A stretch of DNA of 64,000 nucleotides. Source: Myxococcota bacterium (GTDB lineage: Bacteria > Myxococcota_A > Bradymonadia > UBA7976 > UBA1532). Positions within the stretch are counted from its first letter, which is position 1. Each line of letters starts with the position of its first letter. The notes beneath the pieces are model-generated. The model was not told the DNA's origin. It made no database searches and saw only the letters and a program-made list of their open reading frames with translations. Positions 30,454 through 40,116 of this stretch are shown piece by piece. Both the position numbers and the translations under genes were made by a program. Where the stretch lies: positions 1-64,000 of the forward strand of contig CAUJDF010000057.1 in the NCBI GenBank assembly GCA_963169045.1, written 5' to 3'.

Positions 30454-31974
30454 TCATCGCTGGAAGATCTGCGCCGCGGGGACGACGCGCACCTGAGGGG
30501 CCTCGACGCCGAACGGGTGCTTCATGATCACCACGTCCTCGTCGAGGATGGCCTGGGGCTTGGGCGACGTGTACTCGATGGGCGTCGCCTCGTTGTTGAG
30601 CACCGTCTCCTGGAACTTCGCCGCGTCGGCGGTCACGACCGCCATGCGCAGCGCGGACGCCGGCGGCAGGTGCTGCTTCAGCGCGGCGTTGACCTGCTCG
30701 GCGGTGATCGACGGCAGCAGCTCGCGGAAGCGCTGCAGGCGCTCGGGCGTGCCGTAGAAGGCGTCGTCGAGGGCGTAGCCGAGGCGGCGCGAGTCGTTCT
30801 TCTCCCAGAGCTGCGTGTAGCCGCCGAGGAAGCTCTTCACCGTCTCGACCTCCTCGGCGGTGAGGCCGTCGCGCAGCAGCTTCTCGTACTCGTAGAGCGC
30901 GAGGCGCAGCGCGAAGTGGGCCTGCGCGGGCTGGACCGGGCGCAGCCAGATCGAGAAGTACTGCCGCGAGCGCGGGATGTTCACCCGCGCGAACGTCGAC
31001 CAGCCCTCCTGCTCGAAGTGCTCCGCGTAGGCGTAGTCGCCGTAGTTGAGGCCGCGCAGCTCGCGCAGGCGCTGCATCAGCCGCCCGTGGAACTGGCGGT
31101 GCTCGCCGAACGCCGAGATGCCGACCATCAGCGCCGCGAAGTCCGCGTGCCGGCGATCGATCTCGATCGGGGCGCCCATGGAGACGGCCACCGCCGGCGC
31201 GTCCTTCTCGACGAGCAGCAGGCGCGTGCCCTCGAGCCCCGCCGCCGCGGGGACGCTCGCCGGGGGCGCGCCCGAGGGGAGCGCCTCCAGCACCTGCGAG
31301 AGCTTCGCCGGCAGGTCCGCGGGCCAGCCGCCGGCCACCCCGATCGTCAGCCGCTCGCGCGTGAAGACCTTCGCCGCCTGCGCCTTGACCTCGTCGAGCG
31401 TGGCCGCGCGCAGGCCCTCGACGGTGCCGACGTCGGGCTGCCCGTAGGGGTGCTCCGCGTAGAGCATCCACTGCAGCGCCTCCTTGCCGAGGCGCTCATC
31501 GTCGTTGCCGCGCAGGTTCTTCTCGAGGTCGTCGACGGCGTCGCGGCGCAGGCGCTCGAACTCCTTCGCGTCCCAGCGCGGGCGCAGCAGCACGTCGCCG
31601 AGCAGCGGCAGGAACGGGTCGAGGTGGTCGCGGTGGACGCGCGCCACGAAGACGGTCATCTCCTTGTCGCCCTCGACGCCGAGCTCGGCGGCCCACGGGA
31701 AGAGCGCCTGCTTGAGCTCGTAGGCGCCGAGCGCCTGCGTGCCGCCCTCGGCCATGAGGCGCGCGGCGAGCGCGGTGAGGCCCTCGCGGCCGGGCGGGTC
31801 GTCGGCGGCCCCGGCGCGGAACGCGATGCGCAGCGTGACGGCGGGGGTCTGCGAGGCGGGCAACGTGACGGCGCGCACGGATTCGGTCCCCTGGGTGGCG
31901 GTGTCGGTGGACGGGGCGCGCGGCGCGCCGCCGCACGCGGCGACGAGGAGCGCGGCGGGCAGCAGGCGCTTCAC
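30454..31974 (-). CDS. M16-family protease-like lipoprotein, inactive partner
   Basis: This 506-residue protein has lipobox LLVAACGG. It is a member of the M16 (insulinase/pitrilysin) family with two repeated M16 lobes, but the HxxEH zinc site is replaced (LAARLMAEGGTQ at the matching place), so it should not be catalytic. In two-subunit M16 enzymes one subunit is active and the other carries Arg/Tyr residues that hold the substrate; NYGDYAYAEHFEQ and RRLGYALDD fit that. GTG at 31974 overlaps the stop of the active subunit gene (GTGA). Substrates are peptides in the periplasm or outside. Confidence 0.9.
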   Translation of the reverse strand: MKRLLPAALLVAACGGAPRAPSTDTATQGTESVRAVTLPASQTPAVTLRIAFRAGAADDPPGREGLTALAARLMAEGGTQALGAYELKQALFPWAAELGVEGDKEMTVFVARVHRDHLDPFLPLLGDVLLRPRWDAKEFERLRRDAVDDLEKNLRGNDDERLGKEALQWMLYAEHPYGQPDVGTVEGLRAATLDEVKAQAAKVFTRERLTIGVAGGWPADLPAKLSQVLEALPSGAPPASVPAAAGLEGTRLLLVEKDAPAVAVSMGAPIEIDRRHADFAALMVGISAFGEHRQFHGRLMQRLRELRGLNYGDYAYAEHFEQEGWSTFARVNIPRSRQYFSIWLRPVQPAQAHFALRLALYEYEKLLRDGLTAEEVETVKSFLGGYTQLWEKNDSRRLGYALDDAFYGTPERLQRFRELLPSITAEQVNAALKQHLPPASALRMAVVTADAAKFQETVLNNEATPIEYTSPKPQAILDEDVVIMKHPFGVEAPQVRVVPAAQIFQR

Positions 31975-33296
31975 GGCGCACCTCCCTTCGCGCCGGTGAG
32001 CGTCACGACCGTCCGCTTCTGGGGCACGAGGTGGGCCTTCGTGAAGGCGACGACGTCCTCGGCGGTGAGGGCGTCGAGCGCCGCCATGAACTTGTCGATG
32101 GCGCCGAGGTCGCCGGCCGGCGACGTGTACACCGCCAGCGTCGACGCCACCTTCTCGGCGTCGTCGAGGCCGAGGATGAGGCCGTAGCGCCGGTTCGACT
32201 TGATCTTCGCGAGGCGGTCCGCGTCGACCTTGCCGGCGGCGATCTCGGCGACGGCCTCGTCGAACGCCTTCTCGATCTTCGGCAGCGCGTCGTCGCTCTT
32301 GCCCGTCCCCACGAACGCCCACAGGAACGGATCGCGGCCCGGCCGCGACCACGACTCGAACGGCTCGGCGATCTGTTCGTCGAGCACGAGGCGCTTGTGC
32401 AGCGGGCTCGTCTCGCCCATCAGGTAGGCATACAGCACGTCGAGCGTGGCCGATGCCTTGTAGTCGGCCGCGGGCGGCGCCTTGTAGCCGATCAGCAGGC
32501 GCGGCAGCGTCTCCTGCGGCCACGACAGGTGTTTGCGGCGCTCCTCCGTCTGTTCGGGCTCGACGGGGGTCTGCGGGATCTCGCCCTTGCCCTGCCATGC
32601 GCCGTAGTGCTGCTTCACCGCCGCCAGCGTCTTCTCGCGGTCGAAGTCGCCGACGACGAAGACCACACAGTTGTCGGGCGTGTAGTACCGCTTCAGGAAG
32701 CGCACCGAATAGTCGTACTTGTCGGGCATCGCCTTGATGTCGGCGAGGAAGCCCATCGTGGTGTGCTGGTAGGTGTGCTTCGTGAACGCCGTCGCGTGGA
32801 GCGTCTCCTCGAGCAACATCCACGGCTGCGACGCGCTCTTGTTGTACTCGCCGAGCACCGCGCCCGTCTCGGTCTGGAAGGCTTCCTTCGTGTACTCGAG
32901 GTTCGCGAAGCGGTCGGCCTCGAGCTCGATGACCTGCGGCAGCGTCGCGGTGGGACCGAAGTCGGTGTAGAGCGTCTCGTCGTTCGACGTCCACGCGTTG
33001 TTGTGCCAGCCGAGCTTCGCCATCGTGTCGTCGAACTGCGGGTTCTTCTTCGTCCCCCGGAACATCATGTGTTCGAACAGATGGGCGAAGCCGCTGTGTC
33101 CCGGCTCGACCTCGTTGCGCGAGCCGACGCGCACCAGCGTGTAGTAGGCCACGAGGCCGGGGGAGTCGAAGGGCACGAAGACGACGCGCAGGCCGTTCGG
33201 GAGCGTCTCTTCGTGCACGGGGAACGGGAAGGCGCCGGCGCGTGCCTGGAGCGGCGCGGCGAACAGCATGGCGATCATCAGGAGTGTCCTCGTCAT
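31971..33296 (-). CDS. M16-family zinc protease, active subunit
   Basis: This 441-residue protein has a signal peptide (MTRTLLMIAMLFAAPLQARA). The inverted zinc motif HLFEH is in SGFAHLFEHMMFRGTKK, and the downstream Glu is in ELEADRFANLE, so all three metal ligands are present. M16 proteins form clamshell peptidases that degrade short peptides. It is followed at once by the inactive partner with a 4-bp overlap, so the two should form a heterodimer. It is the first gene of the pair; the promoter would lie in 33297-33359. Confidence 0.95.
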   Translation of the reverse strand: MTRTLLMIAMLFAAPLQARAGAFPFPVHEETLPNGLRVVFVPFDSPGLVAYYTLVRVGSRNEVEPGHSGFAHLFEHMMFRGTKKNPQFDDTMAKLGWHNNAWTSNDETLYTDFGPTATLPQVIELEADRFANLEYTKEAFQTETGAVLGEYNKSASQPWMLLEETLHATAFTKHTYQHTTMGFLADIKAMPDKYDYSVRFLKRYYTPDNCVVFVVGDFDREKTLAAVKQHYGAWQGKGEIPQTPVEPEQTEERRKHLSWPQETLPRLLIGYKAPPAADYKASATLDVLYAYLMGETSPLHKRLVLDEQIAEPFESWSRPGRDPFLWAFVGTGKSDDALPKIEKAFDEAVAEIAAGKVDADRLAKIKSNRRYGLILGLDDAEKVASTLAVYTSPAGDLGAIDKFMAALDALTAEDVVAFTKAHLVPQKRTVVTLTGAKGGAP

Positions 33297-33359
33297 GGGG
33301 GCGGACCTTACTCCCGCCGGGGCCTCGAGGCCAGCGGGAGACGCCCCGGCGAGGCGACG

Positions 33360-34139
33360 TCAGCGTGCGAGGGTGATGGTGTGGAGCGCTTCGGCGGGGC
33401 CGGCGAAGCCGAAGGTGACCTCGCCGCAGGTGACGTGCGTGCCGCCGCGCAGCATCTCCGTCTTGCACGTCCGCCCCGCCGTGACGTCGGCGGCGCGCGT
33501 GTTCGCGCCGAGCGCCGCCGGCCAGCCGGCCAGGCAGACGCGCCGCGTGCCGACCTCGAGCCGGGCCGGCTTCTCGGTGGCCGGCTTCGCGCCGTCCGCG
33601 TCGGTCGTGGCGTCCCCGTCGAAGTAGACGTCGCACGCCACCGCCGGCGCCTTGCTCGGCGCGTCGCTCTGCATGCGCAGGCGGTGCTCGATGCCCTTGG
33701 CGCCGAGGGTGGTCACGATCGCCACCCCGCCGCACTCGATCCACGTGCCGCCCTCGAGGACCTTCTCGGGACCGCACGTGCCGAGCGCCGCCGCCAGCTG
33801 GCGCGGCGTGGCGTCGCGGAGCGCGCGGGGCGGCGTGCCCGGCACGGTGACGCAGCGCGGCAGCGGCGTGTCGAACGCCACGAGCTTCTTCTGCGCGTCG
33901 AAGCGCAGCCGCGTGTCCTGACCCGCCGGATCGGTGGGCTGGAACCAGCCGTCGAGCGGCGCCGGCGCCACCGCCTCGGGGGCCTTCAGGATCGTCCCGA
34001 GCGAGTAGCGGCCGATCGCCTTGCCGGGCTCGAGCGCGGGGCAGCTCTCGGCGTCGGGCGGGGCGGCGAGCGCCGCGCCGGCGCCGGCGAGGGTGGACAG
34101 CGCGACGGCGGCGGAGCGCAGGGGGCGGGCGAGCGACAT
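33360..34139 (-). CDS. Secreted protein of unknown function
   Basis: This 259-residue protein has a signal peptide (PLRSAAVALSTLAGAGAALA) and a mature domain with several Cys pairs (SCPALEP, PRCVTVPG, TWIECGG, RVCLAG, RTCKTE, HVTCGE). The spacing suggests disulfides in a beta-rich fold. I recognise no family. The ATG at 34139 is preceded by CGGAGGATCCG, a good ribosome site. It is upstream of the M16 pair on the same strand with a 63-bp gap. Confidence 0.75.
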   Translation of the reverse strand: MSLARPLRSAAVALSTLAGAGAALAAPPDAESCPALEPGKAIGRYSLGTILKAPEAVAPAPLDGWFQPTDPAGQDTRLRFDAQKKLVAFDTPLPRCVTVPGTPPRALRDATPRQLAAALGTCGPEKVLEGGTWIECGGVAIVTTLGAKGIEHRLRMQSDAPSKAPAVACDVYFDGDATTDADGAKPATEKPARLEVGTRRVCLAGWPAALGANTRAADVTAGRTCKTEMLRGGTHVTCGEVTFGFAGPAEALHTITLAR

Positions 34140-34218
34140 CGGATCCTCCGGGGTTGCGGGCGTCGTATGCCCTGTCAACGCGCGGCCCGCAATCGGGATC
34201 TGCGCGCCGGTGCCCCGT

Positions 34219-34812
34219 TCAGCGCGCGTAGCCCCAGACCGCCGGTCCGGTGCGCGAACACTCGCAGGCGACCCGCGTCGCGACACACTCGTAGCCCTCC
34301 CCACAGCAGCAACGCATCACCGAGTTGCTGCACTCGTTGACGCAGGCCGCGCCGAGGCCGCCGCCGACGCGCAGCGGCGAGCGCGCCACCCCGGGCTCTC
34401 CGTCGTCCGCCAGCAGCTCGAGGAAGTCTTCGCCGAGCAGCACCGGCACCACGGCCGGGAAGAGCGCGGCGACGTCGTCGTCGCGCAGCGGCTCCACGTC
34501 CGGCGTGGCGCGTACCATCATCCCCGCGGCGTTCATCAGCGTGGCCGCGCCGTCGGCCGCCGTCTCGGCCAGCGCGATCGTCGCGCCGGCCTCGTCGCGC
34601 AGGTCGTGGACCGTCCGGTCCTCGGTCGCCAGCACCTCGAGCTCGTAGCGGGCGCCGCCCGTCTCGAGCGTGTACAGGCCGTCCGCCGCCGCGAGCACCC
34701 GCACCGTCTGCTCGCCGCCGTCGCGCAGCGGCACCCGCAGCTCGCGCGGCCCCTCGGCCTCGGCCCCGCACCCCGCCGCGAACACCGCCATCCCCAGGAA
34801 GAAGCGCTTCAT
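34219..34812 (-). CDS. Cys-rich lipoprotein, paralogue of its upstream neighbour
   Basis: This 197-residue protein has lipobox VFAAGCG. Its body shares long identical stretches with the gene next to it: TLMNA, VRATPDVEPLRD, DVAALFP and ACVNECSNS...CCCGEGYECVAT. The C-terminal six-or-more cysteine knot is conserved in both. Start ATG 34812 has GGAGG seven bases before it. I recognise no family; it is likely a small secreted structural or binding protein. Confidence 0.85.
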   Translation of the reverse strand: MKRFFLGMAVFAAGCGAEAEGPRELRVPLRDGGEQTVRVLAAADGLYTLETGGARYELEVLATEDRTVHDLRDEAGATIALAETAADGAATLMNAAGMMVRATPDVEPLRDDDVAALFPAVVPVLLGEDFLELLADDGEPGVARSPLRVGGGLGAACVNECSNSVMRCCCGEGYECVATRVACECSRTGPAVWGYAR

Positions 34813-34825
34813 CACCCGTCCTCCC

Positions 34826-35452
34826 TCAGTACATCGCCGAGAAGGTGCCGAGGAACGCCGACTCGCTCGGCCGGCACGAGCACTGCGTGGCGGTCACGAT
34901 GCACTCGTAGCCCTTGCCGCAGCAGCACTTCAGGCTCTCGCGCGCGTTCGAGCACTCGTTGACGCACGTGTTGCCGAGGCCGCCGGCGCCGATGCGCAGC
35001 GGACTGCGCGACACACCCCAGGCGCCGTCGAGCGCGTCGAGCTGCTCGAGGAAGTCCCATCCGAGCAGCACCGGGACCGCCTCGGGGAAGAGCGCGGCCA
35101 CGTCCAAGTCGCGCAGCGGCTCGACGTCCGGCGTGGCGCGCACCTGCATGCCACCGGCGTTCATCAGCGTCGACGAGCCGTCGGCCGCCGTCTCGGCGAG
35201 CGCCACCAGCGCCCCGGACGCGTCGCGCAGCTCGTGGATCGTCGCCTCGTCGCCCGCCACGACCTCGAGCTCGAACCGCGCGCCGCGCGTCTCGAGGTCG
35301 TAGCGCCCGCCGGCCCCGCCGAGCACGCGCACCGTCCAGACGTCGCCCTCGGTCCGGTGGACGCGCAGCTCCGCCGGCCGCACCGACGCGCCGTCGGTCT
35401 CCGCCCCGCACCCCGCCGCGCCCAGCGCGGCCAGCACCAGCCACCGCTTCAT
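34826..35452 (-). CDS. Cys-rich lipoprotein, paralogue of its downstream neighbour
   Basis: This 208-residue protein has lipobox LGAAGCG and the same layout as the 34219 gene: a 160-residue body, then CVNECSNARESLKCCCGKGY and CIVTATQCSC. The two genes are 13 bp apart on the same strand and clearly arose by tandem duplication. GGAGGCGGAC precedes the ATG. It faces away from the beta-propeller/phosphoesterase gene, with a 128-bp gap for both promoters. Confidence 0.85.
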   Translation of the reverse strand: MKRWLVLAALGAAGCGAETDGASVRPAELRVHRTEGDVWTVRVLGGAGGRYDLETRGARFELEVVAGDEATIHELRDASGALVALAETAADGSSTLMNAGGMQVRATPDVEPLRDLDVAALFPEAVPVLLGWDFLEQLDALDGAWGVSRSPLRIGAGGLGNTCVNECSNARESLKCCCGKGYECIVTATQCSCRPSESAFLGTFSAMY

Positions 35453-35580
35453 GTCCGCCTCCTCGCGTTCGTCGCGTTCGGACGGGGAGTACCGGCGGCG
35501 GCCCCGGAACTTTTTCGCGCCTCGCCGCTCGGCCGGATGGCGCTTGCGCCCCGCAGCCGCCGCGCGTTCTCATCGCGGTC

Positions 35581-37971
35581 ATGCAGAACACGAAGTGGGT
35601 GCTGGTCTGGGCGGTGCTCGTGGGGTGCGCGACGGGGCCCGACGGGGCCGAGCCGGAGAGCCGCGCGTCCGCGCTCCGGGACGCGGCGCCCTCGCGGCCG
35701 CCGCAGGCCGGCGAAGGCGCGGACGCCGCGGCGCCGCCTGCGCCCGACGCCGCCTGCGCCCCCGGCGCCCCGACCGACGAGGCCTACGCGCCCGGCGGCC
35801 GCATCGACGACCGCTCGGCGATCCTCCCCGGCGGCCGCCGCGTCACGCCCGCCGGCGCGCTCGTGCCGATCCCCGACGCGGCGATGGGCGTCGCGCTCTC
35901 GCCGGACGGCCGCCACGCCTACGTCACGAGCGACGCCACGAACGAGGCGCTGCGCGTCGTCGACCTCGAGACGGCCGAGGTCACGCAGACGCTGACCGGC
36001 TTCCGCGCCTTCCGCGGCGTCGCCGTCACGCCCGACGGCGCGCGCGTCCTCGTCGCCGCCGGCCGCGAAGGCGACCTGCGCGTCTTCGACCGGGCCGCCG
36101 ACGGCCAGCTCACACCGGCCGCGGTCGTCCCGCTCGAGGGCTACCTCGGCGCCGTCGCCGCCGACGACACGACGGCCTACGTCGCCTCGAACACCGCCAG
36201 CCTCGTCTTCGCCGTCGACCTCGCCACGTCGACCGTCCGGCAGACGTACGAGACCGGCAACTACCCGTACGACCTCGTGATCTCGGGCGACCGCCTCTTC
36301 GTCTCCAACTTCGCCGAGGACACCGTCCAGGTCGTCGCCCTCGCCGACGGCGCCACGCTCGCCACGCTCGAGACCGCCAAGGGCCCGAGCGGCCTCGTCG
36401 CCGATCCCGGCGGCGCCCGCCTCTACGTGCCCTGCGTCGACGAGGACGTCGTCGAGGTCGTCGACACCGGCACGCTCGAGGTCGTCGGCAGCTTCGACCT
36501 GTCGCACCACCCCGAGGGCCTGCTCGCCGCCTCGCCCAACGACGTCGCCCTCTCGCCCGACGCGCGCACGCTCTACGTGGTGCAGGCCGACCTCAACCAG
36601 GTGGACCTCATCGACGCCGACACCGGCGCCGTGCGCGGCAGCCTGCCCACGGCCTGGTACCCGGTGGGCGTCCAGGCGGACGACGACCGCCTCGTCGTCC
36701 TGAGCCTGAAGGGCCTCGGCGCCACGCCCGGCCGCCTCGATCCCGACGGGATGTTGCAGGTCGTGCCGCTGCCCGCCGACGTGCCCGCGCTCACCGCGCA
36801 GGTCCGCGACAACAACGCCCGGCCCTCGCGCTTCTACGCGCACGGCTGCGCGCGGCTCGGCGCCGCGGGGCCCGAGAAGATCGAGCACGTGGTGCTCATC
36901 GTCCGCGAGAACAAGACCTACGACATGGTCCTCGGCGACCTCGAGGGCGCCAACGGCGACCCGGCGCTCACGCTCTTCGGCGAGGACGTCACGCCGAACC
37001 TGCACGCGCTCGCCCGCCGCTACGTCAACTTCGACAATTTCTACAGCAATCCGGAGGAGTCCCTTCAGGGACATCTCTGGACGACGCAGGCGGACTGCGG
37101 CGACTTCGTGGAGAAGCTCCGCTACTCGCAGCTGCCCCTCGCCGGCTACGAACACGCCTCGCTCGCCGCCTCACCCAACATCTTCCAGCACTGCCTGAAC
37201 CACGGCGTGTCCTTCCGCAACTACGGGGAGGTCGTGTCGTTCGGCCCCGAGCTGCTGGGGCGCATGCGCGACTTCATCGACCCCAAGTACCCGTTCTTCA
37301 ACATGGACGTGCGCGACGAGGACAAGGCGCGCGAGGTCATCCGCGAGTGGGGGCGCGGCATCTTCCCGAATTTCATCTACATCTCGCTGCCGAACGACCA
37401 CACGTACGGCGCGCGACCCGGCAAACCCACGCCCGAGTCGATGGTGGCCGACAACGACCGCGCCACGGGCATGCTCGTCGACTGGATCAGCCGCAGCCCC
37501 TACTGGCGCCGTACGATCGTCTTCATCATCGAGGACGACCCCCAGTCCCACGCCGGCGACCATGTGGACGCGCACCGCTCGATCGCGCTGGCGATCAGCC
37601 CGTGGGTCAAGCCGGGGTACGTGTCGAGCGTGCACTACGACATCGCCTCGCTGTACCGCACGATCGAGCTGATCCTGGGCCTGCCGCCCATGAACAAGAA
37701 CGACGCGAACGCCGCGCCGATGTACGACATCTTCCGCGAGGGGCCGCCCGGCCCCGACGTCGCGCAGGACGCGGCGCTGACGCCGTTCGAGGCGCTGCCG
37801 CTGGCGGTGCCGCACGCGATCACGCCCGCCGACCACCCGATGGCCGCGGAGAGCGAGGCCCTGCCGTGGCGGGAGGACGTCGACGGCGTGCCGGGGCTCG
37901 GCCGCGTCCTGTGGAAGGTGCGCAAGGGCGACGTGGCGCCGCCGCCCTATGCCAAGGGCATCGACGAGTGA
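35581..37971 (+). CDS. Beta-propeller plus phosphoesterase lipoprotein
   Basis: The protein has 796 residues with lipobox VLVGCA. Residues 90-410 are a YncE/lactonase-like beta-propeller with repeated GVALSPDGRHAYVT and GLVADPGGARLYVP blades. Residues 430-720 are a phosphoesterase of the PF04185 type: IVRENKTYDMVLGD, EDDPQSHAGDHVDAHRSIAL and AISPW, which supply the metal-binding Asp/His/Glu residues. The same two-domain pairing is known in annotated YncE/alkaline-phosphatase family proteins. It should act outside the cell on phosphate esters or phospholipids. Its stop overlaps the next start (GTGA at 37968-37971). Confidence 0.92.
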   Translation: MQNTKWVLVWAVLVGCATGPDGAEPESRASALRDAAPSRPPQAGEGADAAAPPAPDAACAPGAPTDEAYAPGGRIDDRSAILPGGRRVTPAGALVPIPDAAMGVALSPDGRHAYVTSDATNEALRVVDLETAEVTQTLTGFRAFRGVAVTPDGARVLVAAGREGDLRVFDRAADGQLTPAAVVPLEGYLGAVAADDTTAYVASNTASLVFAVDLATSTVRQTYETGNYPYDLVISGDRLFVSNFAEDTVQVVALADGATLATLETAKGPSGLVADPGGARLYVPCVDEDVVEVVDTGTLEVVGSFDLSHHPEGLLAASPNDVALSPDARTLYVVQADLNQVDLIDADTGAVRGSLPTAWYPVGVQADDDRLVVLSLKGLGATPGRLDPDGMLQVVPLPADVPALTAQVRDNNARPSRFYAHGCARLGAAGPEKIEHVVLIVRENKTYDMVLGDLEGANGDPALTLFGEDVTPNLHALARRYVNFDNFYSNPEESLQGHLWTTQADCGDFVEKLRYSQLPLAGYEHASLAASPNIFQHCLNHGVSFRNYGEVVSFGPELLGRMRDFIDPKYPFFNMDVRDEDKAREVIREWGRGIFPNFIYISLPNDHTYGARPGKPTPESMVADNDRATGMLVDWISRSPYWRRTIVFIIEDDPQSHAGDHVDAHRSIALAISPWVKPGYVSSVHYDIASLYRTIELILGLPPMNKNDANAAPMYDIFREGPPGPDVAQDAALTPFEALPLAVPHAITPADHPMAAESEALPWREDVDGVPGLGRVLWKVRKGDVAPPPYAKGIDE

Positions 37972-39629
37972 GGCGCCTCGCGCTGCTGCTCGCGCTCGCC
38001 GGCTGTGCCGACGACGCGGTCACGCGCGGCGCCGACTGGATGCCCGACGGCGGCGCCCCCGACGTCGCCGTCCCCGACGCCGCGCCCGACGCCAGGGCGC
38101 CGGACGCCGCGATACCTGACGCCGCCCCCTCCGACGCCGCGCCCCGCGACGCCGCGCCCCCCGACGCCGCGCCCGACGCCGGCCCGCCCGATTGCACCGC
38201 GGAGATCGACCGCGGCCGAGAGGAGCTGGCCTACGCCGCGCCCCACGAGGCGCTGAAGGCCTTCGAGGCGGCCCTCGCCCGCTGCCCCGACGACCCCGAC
38301 GCGCTCTTCGGCGCCGCCCTCGCCGGCGCCCTCGACAACGTCGAGCTGACCTACATGCTGTTCTCGGTGATCGGCGCGGTGGGCAACCTCGCCATCACCC
38401 GCGACGAGGCCCTCGCCGAGGACGTCCACGGCGAGCTCATGCGCCTGCGCGCCGAGCTGCAGCGCGCCCTCGACCGCGCCAACGCGCTCGATCCGGACGA
38501 CGTCGACTTCGAGGTGGACGCCGCCTGGCTCTACCTCGGCGTCGAGCCGCGCGTCGTCTATCGCGGCGTCTTCGACGGCGGCGACCTGCACCTCGTCCGC
38601 GCCGGCCTCGGCATGATCCTCGGCCTGCTCGACGTGATGTGCGCCCAGGACCTCGCCGGGCCGCTGCTCGACACGGTCAACGACCTGCGCGACGGCTTCT
38701 CGGGCCTCGACTTCGCCGGCATCGGCGGCCTCGTCGCGCGCCTGACCGACGACCGCTTCCTCGGCCTGCACCCGGTCGACGGCGCCCGCGTCTTCGCCGA
38801 GTCGCGCGCCCACCTCGGCGCCGTCGGCCGCGAATTCGTGAGCGCGATCGAGTGGATGCGCGCCGAGGACGACCCGCGCCCCCAGGTCAGCCGCGTCCAG
38901 GACGCCGGCGCCGGCCGCGTCCGCCTCGTCGTCGCGAGCCTCGCCCACCGCGACCCGGACGCGCCCGACGAGCCGCCCGCCGAGTCGCCGTTCGTCGCCA
39001 CCTTCGACGGCGCGGCCCTCGCCGCGCTCGCCCACGCCTCGCTCGCGTTCGAGACGCCCGGCGAGCTCGTGCCCTGGCGGACCGAGGCGATCCCCGTCCT
39101 GGCGACCGTCCTTCAGGCCGGCGCGAAGTTCGGCGCCCTCGACGCCTTCCTCGGGGACGCGCTGCCCGTCGACCTCGGCGCCCTGGACCGCCCCGCGATC
39201 GAGGCGCTCCTCGGCCAGCTGATGCCCCTGCCGATCGCGCTGGACTTCTCGGCCTTCTACGACGACCCGACCGGGCTGCGCTTCGTCCTGCCGCGCACCG
39301 CCGGCGGCGCCCTCGTCGCCGAGTGGGAGTGCCCCGCGGACCTCGACGAGCGCGGCCTGCCGTCGGGCACGCGCGGCATCGTCTGCGGCGGCGACGCCGT
39401 CCTGACCGACGCCGCGCACTTCGAAGGCGCGCTGCCGCCGGACGGCCTCGCCTCGTCCTTCCCCTACCTCGCCTGGGACGATCCCACCTGGAACGGTCTG
39501 TTGTGGGTCGATCTGTCGGGCCTGGGCGTGCCCGGCTGGGACGCGCCCGGCTGGCGGCGCCCCGATCTGTTCGCCCTCGACGCCGCGCTGTCCGTTGGCC
39601 TGTCGCCGCTGCTCGGCCTGCTCGACTGA
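37968..39629 (+). CDS. Large lipoprotein with TPR-like region
   Basis: The protein has 553 residues. VRRLALLLALAGCADD gives a short lipoprotein signal, followed by a PDAAPDA-type linker (about residues 25-70). The region AAPHEALKAFEAALARCPDDPDAL looks like a TPR repeat, and more helices follow to about 200. The C-terminal half is alpha/beta, unrecognised. It is translationally coupled to the propeller/phosphoesterase, so the two may work together at the cell surface. Confidence 0.8.
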   Translation: MRRLALLLALAGCADDAVTRGADWMPDGGAPDVAVPDAAPDARAPDAAIPDAAPSDAAPRDAAPPDAAPDAGPPDCTAEIDRGREELAYAAPHEALKAFEAALARCPDDPDALFGAALAGALDNVELTYMLFSVIGAVGNLAITRDEALAEDVHGELMRLRAELQRALDRANALDPDDVDFEVDAAWLYLGVEPRVVYRGVFDGGDLHLVRAGLGMILGLLDVMCAQDLAGPLLDTVNDLRDGFSGLDFAGIGGLVARLTDDRFLGLHPVDGARVFAESRAHLGAVGREFVSAIEWMRAEDDPRPQVSRVQDAGAGRVRLVVASLAHRDPDAPDEPPAESPFVATFDGAALAALAHASLAFETPGELVPWRTEAIPVLATVLQAGAKFGALDAFLGDALPVDLGALDRPAIEALLGQLMPLPIALDFSAFYDDPTGLRFVLPRTAGGALVAEWECPADLDERGLPSGTRGIVCGGDAVLTDAAHFEGALPPDGLASSFPYLAWDDPTWNGLLWVDLSGLGVPGWDAPGWRRPDLFALDAALSVGLSPLLGLLD

Positions 39630-39649
39630 CGGCGCTCCGCGTGGGCGAC

Positions 39650-39670
39650 GCCCCGATGTCAGATCGGGGC
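39650..39670 (+). terminator. Hairpin after the TPR-like lipoprotein
   Basis: GCCCCGAT (39650-39657) pairs with ATCGGGGC (39663-39670) around a 5-nt loop, 20 bases after the stop at 39629. No T run follows. It probably ends the phosphoesterase operon. Confidence 0.55.
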
Positions 39671-39744
39671 AGGGTGTGGGCGGTCCTCGGCTCCGCCACA
39701 GTCGGGAGCGGGCCGCATGCCTGCGGCCGGCGAGGGAGGATCCC

Positions 39745-39999
39745 ATGAAGACGATCGTGATCGTGTCCGCCGCCCTGATGCTGTCCAACGTCGCGTTCGC
39801 CCGGAACACGGTGGTCAAGGACTCGAGCGGCGCCTGGTCGTGTCAGAACGAGGCGGGCGAGGTGATCAGCTACTACCAGCCGTTCGGGCGCGTCCCGTCG
39901 TCCGAGGAGCAGCTGCAGTGCCAGCAGTCGGGCGGCCGGGTGGTGCAGCCCGCCGGGCCCACGAAGGCGCCCATCCGCAAGGAGAAGGCGCCGAACTGA
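39745..39999 (+). CDS. Small secreted protein of unknown function
   Basis: This 84-residue protein has a signal peptide (MKTIVIVSAALMLSNVAFA), then NTVVKDSSGAWSCQNEAGEV with two Cys residues (40 residues further CQQSGG). It resembles small secreted proteins of unknown role. GGGAGGA seven bases upstream supports the ATG at 39745. Confidence 0.75.
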   Translation: MKTIVIVSAALMLSNVAFARNTVVKDSSGAWSCQNEAGEVISYYQPFGRVPSSEEQLQCQQSGGRVVQPAGPTKAPIRKEKAPN

Positions 40000-40116
40000 C
40001 GTCCGGCGCCCGGCTCGCGAAGCGCTGACCCGAGGCATCCCGCGGCGACGTGACGCGCGGGTGTCGAGATGGCCGCTCCCCCCGCGAAGGGACGGGAGCG
40101 CGGAGGGATTCCGATC

